A DNA stretch of 64,000 bases, from positions 24,086,798 through 24,150,797 of the forward strand of contig NC_080701.1 in assembly GCF_030445035.2 (NCBI RefSeq), in the 5' to 3' direction. The stretch comes from Dasypus novemcinctus. Taxonomy: Eukaryota > Chordata > Mammalia > Cingulata > Dasypodidae. Positions 44,040 through 64,000 of this stretch are shown piece by piece; within the stretch, counting starts at the first letter, position 1; every line of letters starts with the position of its first letter. A program made the translations under genes and the position numbers. Below the pieces are notes generated by a model. The model searched no databases, was not told the origin of the DNA, and worked only from the letters and a program-made list of their open reading frames with translations.

Positions 44040-44900
44040 TTCAGTGCTTTTCATTTGTTGCTACTTCTGCAATTATTTTCCCTCTTAAAAAAATAAAATA
44101 AAACTTAAAAGCTTTAATATTTCCTTGGCTTGTTGTTGGTGATAAATACTTAATTTTTGTTTGCTTAAAATACTTTTATTTTATCAATAATGTTGAATAG
44201 TATTTTCTATGAATATAAATTTCTTGTTTGCCTGCTATTTTTCTCAGCGCTTTTAAAATGTCATTTCATTGTTTTCAGGACTCAACTGCTTCTTTGAGAT
44301 TTCAGCTGCCAGTCTATTATTCCTTTGAAAGTAAACTTTTATTTTTTTCTAGATATTTTTAATATGTTAAAGATTTTTTACTTTGATTTTAAACAGTTTT
44401 ACTATATTAGATGTGATTTTCATTTCCTTTAACCCATTTGAAATATGTAGTGTTTTGTTTATTTGTGCCTTAGTGTCTTTCATCATGTTTTGAAATTTTT
44501 CAGCCCTTATTGCTTAATGTATTTCTTCATCCCACATTCTTCTCCTCCTCTGAGACTCAGATTACATTTATGTTAGATTTCCTTACAGCATACTCTGTGT
44601 CTCTTATTCTTTCCCTCCCCACATCTGTATTTTTCATCTTTTAAAAAAAATCACTTACTGGCTTTATTCTGTATTTTTTTTTCAGACAAATATGAAATTT
44701 CATGAATTCTCTCAATTATGCTAATCCCAGGATATCCATTTGCCCTGTTCTTCTTTACTTTTTTCTACTTTCTGCAAAATTTTCAAATCTTGTTCTTTAT
44801 TTTTTTTAATATATTAAATAGACAAATTCTAAAGTCTGTATGATGTTTCTTTAATCTAATCCCCTGTGGTTCCATTTAATAGAATGTTGTTTTCCATTGT
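44040..44900 (-). mobile_element. Antisense L1M fragment
   Basis: 'tttcagcgcttttaaaatgt'-type, 'actgcttctttgagatttca', 'cttattgcttaatgtatttc', 'tctgagactcagattacatt' follow the antisense L1M order. Non-coding. Confidence 0.55.
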
Positions 44901-45680
44901 ATCATATAATTTGACTATCATTTTAGTGACTGTTCAATGTATATAAAATCTGTAGAAGTACTTTGAAGTCTAAGATGATGCTTTCTTCCATAAGACTGCA
45001 TTTAATTTTGTTTTGTGCAGGTAGTTAGAGAATCCTGAATGTTAGAAAATCCTGAATTACCCTAATTCTGCTTCAGGAATATCATGAAATTTTCCTCAAA
45101 GACAGTTATAAATATTAAATTAGTTACTATAAGCAAAGATTTTAGAAAATTCCTGACACTAGTTAAGTGCTCAGAAAAATTGTTGGATATTATTAATTTG
45201 TACATTAAAAAGTGGAAAACGTGATTACCAAAATATTAATAAATGTCAGTGAATGTTGGTATTTCAATGATTTGTTTCATTCTTTTTTGGTATGTTCTGT
45301 ATCATTTATTTTTTAACTGATGTAACAGAAAGAAAGGGAATTGGATGCTTTGTACAGGATGCCATATTACAAGGGAAGAATTTTGTGTTTATCATGGCTC
45401 TGGATAAAAGTCCTTCTGAAAGACCCCTCATAATAGGAAATGAAAGAGGCTAACAAGATATACAGATGAAATGTTCACCAGGCATTGTAAATGTAGTCTA
45501 TAGCTGTGAAGATAAGTCATCATAGAGAAGAGATGGTCCAAGCCATGAAAACAGGTGATACATACAAGGGAGATAGATTCATATATTCTTGGCTCTAGAA
45601 GGCTGTAAAACAAGACTCCATTATGGCCCTGAGGAGCTCTCTGTCATGATGACCTGGGCACAGGTAAAGAGCCAAAGAAG
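44901..45680. other. Unassigned intergenic sequence
   Basis: No gene recognised. The part immediately before 45690 may be 5' UTR of the TAF13 copy. Confidence 0.4.
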
Positions 45681-45689
45681 AAAATAAAG

Positions 45690-46080
45690 AATCTGTCCAA
45701 GGAGATGAGGGTGAAGACCACACATTTGAGGAAGAAAAGGAAGAAATGAGAGGAGTTGCAGAAAGTGGACCAGGTAAAAGAAAGAGACTATTTTCTAAAG
45801 AATTATGACGTAGGGTGTATGGATTTGGGAATGACAAGAATCCTTACACAAAGCCAGTAGATATTCTTGAAGACCTTGTTAAAGAGTTCATTCCTGAAAT
45901 GACTCACAAGGCAATGTCAATAGGAAAGCAAGATCAAGTACAAGGTGAAGATCTGTCTCCTGCGCTCTTAAGAGCCCATGGAAGTTTGTTAGGGTTGAAG
46001 ACTGACTTACTACGCATGAAGAACTGAAAAGAGCTAGAAAAGCATTTGATGATACAAACCATGATTTCAATACTTTTTGT
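45690..46080 (+). pseudogene. TAF13: TAF13 processed pseudogene
   Basis: TAF13 is a histone-fold subunit of TFIID. The copy is intronless: an acidic start (DEGEDHTFEEEKEE), then KRKRLFSKEL, YGFGNDKNPYTKPVDILEDL (about 45818-45877), EMTHKAMSIGKQDQVQGEDL and, in a different frame, EELKRARKAFDDTNHD (about 46018-46065). The L-R junction has a stop (GAATTATGA at 45800) and at least one frameshift between 45950 and 46020, so it is dead. Absence of introns across histone-fold exons indicates retrotransposition. The following 46081-46690 probably holds its 3' UTR (AT-rich, TAF13-like), but the poly(A) end is masked by the SINE at 46699. Confidence 0.88.
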
Positions 46081-46698
46081 ACTTTCTGAAGCTTCCTTAT
46101 CTTCTAGGACAAACCATATACAGTAACGGCATATTTCCTGTGGTAAGGTCTTGATATCTAACGAAGAAAATGAAAGTTGAAGAAACAGTTTGGAGTCTTT
46201 ATTTTCATGTCTTTGATTTTTCTCAACTTTTTAGACCAAAGTAATCTGAGCGATTATTGAAATAGTTGAACCTGTTTGTTTTTCTCTTAAATAGAAAATG
46301 ATATAGAAAATACAATTAAAAAATGTTTAGGTGTCTTAATAGGTGATTTGTTTTAATATTCTTCAGATAGCAAGAGTGGTATATATTTTTTCTTTCTTGA
46401 GAAACTGCAGTTTTCATGTAAATACCTCAGTTCTGGAAGGCTTCTTTTGATGTAAAGCCTTTGAGGCTTATGTGTACTGTTCTCAAATATTAGAACTATT
46501 TTCTCAGATCAGACTGAGGTTTATAAAAATAAATGCTTTAAGTAGCATGGATGGTATTTATACTTGACTAAAACCATATGTAGCCATGGAAATCACTTGT
46601 AGTTCAGGATATATAGATCATGTATGTGTATTTAGTTATATTGTATTAAATTATTATTGCATTTAAAATAAGCATTGATGTATTTAAAGGTATCACTG

Positions 46699-47104
46699 AA
46701 GGAAGCAGATGTGGCTCAAGTGATAGGGCTTCCGCCTACCATATGGGAGAAACTGGGTTTGATCCCTGGGGCCTACAGCTGAAACAGAAGAAGAAAAAGT
46801 GTGCCTGTGCAGTGAGGCAGTGCCTGTGTAGTGAATCAGCGCCCACGTGGCAAGCCAGTGCCCATGTTGTGAGCTGAGAGCCTGCACGGCAAGCTGAGTG
46901 CCCATGTGGTGAGCTAGTGACTACACAAGTGAGTCACGCAGCAAGATGTTGATACAACAAAAGAGAGATGAAGGGGAGAGTCAAGGAGAAATGCAGCAGA
47001 AACCAGGAACTGAGGTAGCAGAGCTGACAGGGAATCTCTCTCCACATCAGAGGTCCCCAGGGTAGAATCCCAGAGAATTCTAGAGGATTAAAAATAAGAA
47101 GAGA
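46699..47104 (+). mobile_element. DAS-type SINE variant with internal minisatellite
   Basis: GGAAGCAGATGTGGCTCAAG start and B-box-like GGTTTGATCCC, but the usual body is replaced by a 19-bp tandem array (46801-46936). Tail A-rich. Ends next to a (GA)n run (47128-47146). Confidence 0.8.
46801..46936 (+). repeat. About 19-bp tandem array in SINE
   Basis: About seven imperfect units of the form GTGCCTGTGCAGTGAGGCA, drifting to GCGCCCACGTGGCAAGCCA and GTGCCCATGTTGTGAGCTGA. Confidence 0.8.
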
Positions 47105-47146
47105 AGACCAAAAGAAAAGAAAAAAAAAAGAGAGAGAGAGAGAGTG

Positions 47147-47570
47147 GGAAGCAGCTGTGGCTCAATCAGTTGGGCTCCCATCTACCATATGGGAGGTCCT
47201 GGGTTTGCGTCCTGGGGCCTCCTTGTGAAGGCAGGCTCGCCTGCATCCTGTGGAGCACCGCCCAGCCTGCAATGTCATGGACAGCCAACTCAGCAAGGTG
47301 ATGCAACAAAAAAGGGAGACAAGCAGAAACACAGACGAGTGTGCAGTGAATGGACACAGAGAGCAGACAGCATGCAAAAAGCCACAAAGGGGGGGGGGGC
47401 AGATAAAAAAAAGAGTGAGAATTAGATACAGAAGATCACACAGTGAATGGATACAGACAGCAAAGACAGCAGGGCAGGGGGCGGGGAATGGGGGAGGGGA
47501 AGGGGATGAGGAGAGGGGACAGGAGGGGAGGGGGAAAATAAACAAATAAAATAAAAAGGAACATACATTA
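47147..47570 (+). mobile_element. DAS-type SINE variant with G-rich tail
   Basis: GGGAAGCAGCTGTGGCTCAA start, 'gggaggtcctgggtttgcgt', body differing from the standard DAS copy, then a G-rich stretch 47472-47535 before the AAATAAACAAATAAAATAAA tail. Confidence 0.85.
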
Positions 47571-48109
47571 AAAAAACAAAAGTTTCATTTAATGCTACTT
47601 CTGTGAAACTGCATGTTTTGCATGCTGATTTTTCAAGTTATCTATAAATCAGTACTTAGTAAAATTCTATTTTCTTAACCTATTGATGCAGGGAATAAAA
47701 CATGAAAAATTAAACCAAAAATCTAATTTGTCTGAGACAGTAAGATGTTCCTCTGAAACCATGTGTTCACGGGTTTTCAAGGATATATGGTTATTGCTGA
47801 AGAAAACAAAATGAAAGAAGGCTAAGGATCAATTCAGAATGTAGTTTCGGAAATAGGAAAGGGGCAGAAGTATGAGGGAAGATTTTTTAAAAAGGTAGAG
47901 ATGGAATTGGGCTAATAACACATTATTATTTTTGAAGTCAATGATAGAATAGATTTAGCAAGGTAACTGGATAAGCAGTCAAAAGAAAATTTTTTCAAGC
48001 CAGAATTTTTTTATTTCTTATAGAATCAATCCTGAGAGATTTTTCCAAGTCAGAATCATCTAAAACTTCATTACATGACTTTATTTTGACTCACTTGCAT
48101 AAAAATTCA
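47571..48109. other. Unassigned intergenic sequence
   Basis: No gene or named repeat. Confidence 0.4.
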
Positions 48110-49066
48110 GGTGTAAAGAATATAAAATGGGAGGTCATCAGAGGGGTCACGCTTACACACGTCTCAGCAGAATCCCAGAGACAGCCAAAGTACATACAAC
48201 CTCAGGCAGTGGTGCTCCTGAGTGCTATGGAGACACACAAGTTCTACGGTCATGGCAGATTGCTCTGGAGTTCGGTGCCTTGCCAGTGGGCCCTACTTTG
48301 GAGTTTGTGTTCCTGAGTGTGATGGAGTTGGACTCAGATGTGACCTTTCTACATGTGCCTCTTCTGTCACTTTTACTGAACCTGTGGTTGGCATGGGGGT
48401 TGGTATATACTCAGGAGATTTGAACCTCTGGTCTGTCCGTGTGCCATCTGGATCCTGAACCTCAGAAGAGTTGCAAAACCTACTCTCTGGTTTGTTGGAC
48501 TTACCCAGGTCAGCTAACAAGGAGGTGAGATGGTCAACCACCACACCAAGGAACTGAGAGAGTCTACAACTGCAAGCAGGAGAATCCCATCCATCAGCTA
48601 TGTGGGATCTGAGCTCCCTCTCAATTTAGAGGTGGAATTGGCATCACCATCCCAGGGTCTTCAGGATGGAGAAATAAAATATGGATTAGGGTGGACTTAC
48701 TGGTATTCTACTATAGAATTATTGTGACTCTAGCAATGGAAAAAAGTATATCATTGATGTGGAGACAGTGGACAAGGAATTTGCTGAAGGCAGGGAGAGG
48801 GAAAAAGAGATGTGATATGGGGGCACTTTGGGGACTTGGAGTTGTCCTGAATGATATTGCAGGGACAGATGCAGGACATTACATATCCTGCCATAACCCA
48901 CTGAATGGACTGGGAGAGAGTGTAAACTACAATGTAAACTATAATTGATGCTGTGTAGCAGTGCTCCAAAATGCATTCAGCAAATGCAATGAATGTACCA
49001 CACTAATGAAAGAAGTTGTTGATGTGGGAAGAATGGGGGGTGTGGGAAGGGGGTATCTGGGAACCG
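48110..49066 (+). mobile_element. LINE (L1-like) 3' region, sense copy
   Basis: Sense counterpart of 28780-30450 and of 1085-1590. Interrupted by the SINE at 49080-49488 and completed at 49502-49560 ('aatgtaacattgcatgtgat', A tail). Open frames across 48086-48948 are also represented in the antisense copy and are repeat shadows. Confidence 0.7.
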
Positions 49067-49079
49067 CTTTTATTTTTTA

Positions 49080-49488
49080 TTTTTTTTTAAGATTTATTTT
49101 ATTTATTTCTCTCTCCTTCTCCCCCATTGTCTGTGCTCTGTGTCCATTCACTATGTGTTCTTCATCTGCTTGCATTATCTGGCGGCACTAGGAAACTGCA
49201 TCTCTTTTGCGTTGCGTCATTTTGTTGTGTCAGCTCTCTGTGTGTGCAGTGCCACTCCTGGGCAGGCTGCACTTTATTCATGTGGGGCAGCTCTCTGTGC
49301 AGGGCACATTCCTTGCATGTGGGGCACCCCTACACAGGGGCATCTCTGCATGGCAGGGCACTCCTTGCATGTGTCAGCACTGAGCATGGGCCAGCTCACC
49401 ATGCTGGTCAGGAGGCCCTGAGGATCAAACTCTGGACCCCCCATATGGTAGGTGAATGCTCGATCAGTTGAGCCATGTCTGCTTCCCT
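49080..49488 (-). mobile_element. DAS-SINE, antisense, 13-bp TSD
   Basis: T-rich tail, TTGTCTGTGCTCTGTGTCC, body, end GTCTGCTTCCCT. CTTTTATTTTTTA at 49067-49079 and 49489-49501 is an exact TSD; the SINE sits inside the LINE 3' end. Confidence 0.93.
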
Positions 49489-49560
49489 CTTTTATTTTTT
49501 AATGTAACATTGCATGTGATCTATGTAACTTTTAAAAAAAAGAAAGATAATTAAAAAACA

Positions 49561-50264
49561 CACACATAAAAAAAGAATATTAAATGATAGGACCACCCAT
49601 GGATCTTCTAATACTCAATACTTTTTTTTTTTGGTACTTTTCGACTTCAATATAGATATTGTGGGCCTTCATAATATTTTTATTTCTTTTCCCTTATGTA
49701 TTGTTCCAAAATACCAGCACTATGATTCACTGTTTGAAAAGAATCATAGATATTTTATTATGATTGCTGTGTGATTTTGGTTTCAGTTTCTCATATCCTT
49801 ACTGTAAAACTATGTGTTTCAAAAAAGAAGAGGGAGAGAAGGAGAGAGAAAGAACATAATGTGATAGAAAGGAACAATCTTTGAGTTAATTTAAAATATA
49901 GCCAAAGCCATGTGCTATTAAAGTTAATTTATTTCAAGTATGGATAAGCTACATGACATACTCTATTGTGGTTTTTGTTTGTTTGAACAATTTATTTATT
50001 TTTAATTCTTTTAAATTCTTTTATTTATTCTCCCCCCTTGTTGTTTGCACTTGCTGTCTGCCGTCATCTCTCCACAGTGACGTGGGCCAACTTGCCTTTA
50101 TGGTAAATGGGAACTCAGTCATCCAAGCATTGTTTTTGATGTACTGAAAACTAACTCTTTCTCTTTTATTCTTTTGATCAAAAGGAAATATTTTGCTTCT
50201 GCTTTTGCTTCCGCTATATTAGTAAGGTTGAACAATGCCTCTGCACGACCATATAGCTGTATGC
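49561..50264. other. Unassigned; possible SINE scrap
   Basis: AT-rich. 'tttattctccccccttgttgtttgcacttgctgtctgc'-type words at 50025-50062 hint at an antisense SINE fragment; otherwise nothing recognised. Confidence 0.35.
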
Positions 50265-50960
50265 ACCTGTATTAGTCTGCCTAAGGGGTGCCAATGCAAA
50301 GCACCAGATACCTGTTGGCTTTTATAAATGGTATTGATTTGGGGTAAAAACTTACAGTCCCAAGGCTGTGGAAAGTCAACACAAAGCACCATAAGAGGTA
50401 CTTTCTCACCAAAGTCAACTTTGTTGAAGCAAGATGGCGGTCGATCTCTGCCTGGTAGCTCCTTCCCGTCTGAGCCTCTTCCTCTAGAGTTCTGTGGGCC
50501 CAGCCTCTTGAGGCTTCCTGCTTAAGTGATCCTAAAGTCCTCTCTCTCCTGGCATAAGGCTTATTTCTTTCGAGGCCTTCTATATCAGTCCAGTTGTTCT
50601 GCTCGCTTCTCCATTTCAGCAGTAAGCTATCAGGCAAAATGGCCCATCTCTCCCTGGGGCCTCAGCTATTTGAGCTTTCTCCTTTCTGTCAGGATAAAAA
50701 ATGGCAGAGCTCTTTCTTCCTGTGTGTCTGTCTTTGTGAGTGTCTATTTACATCAGACCCAGCAAGGGGGTGGGGACTCAACCTGGGTCCTGCCTTACTG
50801 GCTTAGTCAAATCAAAAAAATCCCTAAAAGTAATCTTAACAGATAACCTAATCAAAGGCCCCTCTACTGACTTTAATCCAATCAAAGGTATCATACCCAG
50901 AGGAACAGATAAGTTTACACAAATAATCTTTCTCTCAAACTGCCACAGCACCTGAAAATC
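50265..50960 (-). mobile_element. MaLR-like LTR, antisense (armadillo type)
   Basis: Left edge 'cctgtattagtctgcctaag' is the reverse complement of the CAGACTAATACAGG end typical of MaLR LTRs; next come 'aaacttacagtcccaaggct' and a GC-richer middle with 'aagatggcggtcgatctctg'. Long for an LTR (about 700 bp). Small frames here are not supported as genes. Confidence 0.5.
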
Positions 50961-51293
50961 ATTAATCAAATGCAGTCTTCCTTCCCATTTTGAGAGAAAC
51001 ACATTTTCAAGTTATTTTATCCTTTGCTTCAACTTTTAGTATATTACAAAGTTTCCAAATGTGCAATATTATTGCTTCATCAATTCCTGGCTGTCAGTTA
51101 TGGTAGAGATAAAGGAAAATTTTTCCAGAAGTTACCTATTGTGAATAGGAAGAGGAGAGAATAGTACCACTGTGAAGACAGATAAAAGTCTTCTTAAGAA
51201 AAATGGAGAAATGAAGATGTATCATTGTTCAAAATTCTTCACGATTTCCTTTTTTTTTCTATTTTAGAGCCATTGAATAACTTCAGGGTCATT
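50961..51293. other. Unassigned intergenic sequence
   Basis: No gene or named repeat. Confidence 0.4.
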
Positions 51294-51727
51294 TGGTGGT
51301 TTGAAACTGTGTGCATCCCAGAAAGACATATTCTGAAAGTTAATCCACTCCTGTGGGTGTGAACCCATCGTAAGCCTTTTCATGAGGCTGCTTCAGTTGA
51401 GACCCATCTCATTCAGGATAGGTCTTAATCCTCTTACCGCAGTCCTTTTAAGAGGAATGGAGAGAGAGAGAGAGAGAAACAGAAAGAACTAGTCATGGAG
51501 GCAAGAAGCTGAAATCAGTGAAATGGGAAGAGATGGGAGAGACCAGCAGATGTGCCTGGTCATGTGGCAGAGAAGTCAAGGATCACCAGCTACCAGCCTT
51601 CAGAAAGCAACATTGTCTTGATGATGACTTGATTTGGACATTTTTGTGGCCTCAAAGTGCAAGTTAATAATTTCCGATCATTTAGGCTAAACTATTTCAT
51701 GATATTTGCAGCCAAGGAAATTAAAAC
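51294..51727 (+). mobile_element. MaLR-like LTR
   Basis: 'ggtggtttgaaactgtgtgc', 'cctgtgggtgtgaacccatc', 'gataggtcttaatcctctta', 'ttgatgatgacttgatttgg', end 'aggaaattaaaaca'. Contains a (GA)n run at 51461-51477. Confidence 0.65.
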
Positions 51728-51874
51728 AGTGTACCAGAGGTTGTATCTCATGCCTGCTGAAACAAGACACTAATAGTTTCAAAGAAACTTAAATGTTTAA
51801 ACAAAAGCCAATGACAACAATAATTAAAGGGTAATTTGGGACTTCAGACCTGGTCAAATTCTTCATTTAAATTC

Positions 51875-52165
51875 CTTTTTTTTTTCAAGATTAATTGATT
51901 GGTTGATTGATTCTGCCTCCTTGTGGCTTGTTTTTTTTGTTTTGTTTTGTTTTTCCTAAGTTCTAGAGTTCCTTAGAGTTCCTAAGTTCTCTAAGACCAT
52001 TTGCTGCATTTTTTCTGTTTTTGCTTATCTCCTTTTTCTGCATCATCTTGCTGGATCAGCTCTCAGTGGCACACGGGCCATCACAAGGAGGCCCTGGGAC
52101 ACGAACCCAGAGCCTCCCATAGGGTAGACGAGATCCCAGCTAATTGAGCCACAGCCACTTCCCCA
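51875..52165 (-). mobile_element. SINE (DAS relative), antisense, 12-bp TSD
   Basis: Short body with 'ctgcatcatcttgctggatc', reversed B-box (GGGACACGAACCC) and end GAGCCACAGCCACTTCCCC. TCATTTAAATTC at 51863-51874 and 52166-52177 is an exact TSD. Confidence 0.9.
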
Positions 52166-52239
52166 TCATTTAAATTCAAAGTTCTAAAGTTTCCATAAAA
52201 AGTTCTTCTCTGGACACAAGTTTTCATGTACTCTTTCTG

Positions 52240-52270
<31 letters not shown>

Positions 52271-52426
52271 TCCCATCAAGCCCTTTCTGGTTTCCCGTTT
52301 GGCAGTAAGCAAATGGTCTTCCTAGTAATAATTATTTGATATGGAATAACTACTTTCAGTTCTTCATATGATGAATAGAGATGCTTTTGTGGTTTCATTA
52401 TTACCAAATTACACATAAAGAAAGTA

Positions 52427-52438
52427 GAAAATGAAACC
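52427..52438 (+). promoter_or_regulatory. ISRE-like site, IDO1 promoter
   Basis: GAAAATGAAACC fits the interferon-stimulated response element core GAAANNGAAA. It lies 82 bases upstream of the TATA box and 136 bases before the ATG. IDO1 is strongly interferon-gamma inducible through ISRE and GAS sites in other mammals. No convincing GAS (TTCNNNGAA) was seen nearby. Confidence 0.7.
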
Positions 52439-52508
52439 ATTCCAAAAGTGGAAGTCATTCCTTACTGCCTACGTGCAATGTTGTGGTCATTGGACATAGC
52501 AACCATCA

Positions 52509-52517
52509 TATAAAAAG
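52509..52517 (+). promoter_or_regulatory. TATA box, IDO1
   Basis: TATAAAAAG, 54 bases before the start codon; transcription would start near 52539, giving a very short 5' UTR. Confidence 0.65.
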
Positions 52518-52562
52518 AGATGCTCTGAAACTTTGCAGGGACCGGAGGAGCAGACTCCAGAA

Positions 52563-63910
<11,348 letters not shown>

Positions 63911-64000
63911 TAGTGGAACATGACAAATAATAGTCATCTGTCGGGTTCCTCGAATAGGATTTTAATATTTTAAGGTGCCTCCACACCAGTTTCCCCTCTG

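Noticed and set aside
48086..48948. Row of 65-98 codon frames
   Set aside because: Equivalent frames appear in the antisense LINE copy at 28.9-29.8 kb; no codon conservation or splice context.

Overview
The window is vertebrate, mammalian genomic DNA, very probably from an armadillo (Xenarthra, Dasypus). The basis is many copies of a tRNA-derived SINE with the DAS-SINE body plan (B-box GGTTCAA, then a GC-rich body and an AAATAAA-rich tail), several with clean target-site duplications (TSDs). Nothing bacterial, plasmid or phage is present: host coding sequence is split into exons with GT-AG introns and about nine tenths of the window is intergenic or intronic repeat. 

Layout. 1-32.6 kb is a patchwork of old L1 pieces (both strands), armadillo-type L1 3' ends, MaLR-like LTRs, class I-like ERV debris and SINEs, with one coiled-coil gene remnant on the minus strand (1.7-2.4 kb). 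33,463-42,067 is a complete-length but decayed provirus inserted in an antisense L1 (6-bp TSD CTAATT, two 430-bp LTRs). It has a tRNA-Lys-like primer site, gag / dUTPase-protease / pol in three frames with two well-formed -1 slippery sites, a gamma-type env with a long open TM segment, and, between env and the 3' LTR, four ordered motifs resembling the constitutive transport element (CTE) of Mason-Pfizer-type betaretroviruses. This is the most interesting object in the window. Also notable is a 57-codon hydrophobic reading frame, the first AUG after the candidate env splice acceptor. 42-52 kb is again repeat-rich, with a TAF13 processed pseudogene (45.7-46.1 kb). 

52,563-63,908 (plus strand) carries nine coding exons of IDO1 (indoleamine 2,3-dioxygenase 1). 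All splice sites and phases join without a break; they encode 288 residues plus a split codon. The final exon, with the proximal haem ligand, lies beyond the window. A TATA box and an interferon-response-type site sit just upstream of exon 1. 

How they relate: the only intact host gene seen is IDO1. Everything upstream is its 5' intergenic flank (in other mammals shared with ADAM2; inference from synteny), shaped by repeated insertion of transposable elements. The provirus lies about 10.5 kb upstream of IDO1 on the same strand. Repeat family names are from recognition by eye; no library search was run.
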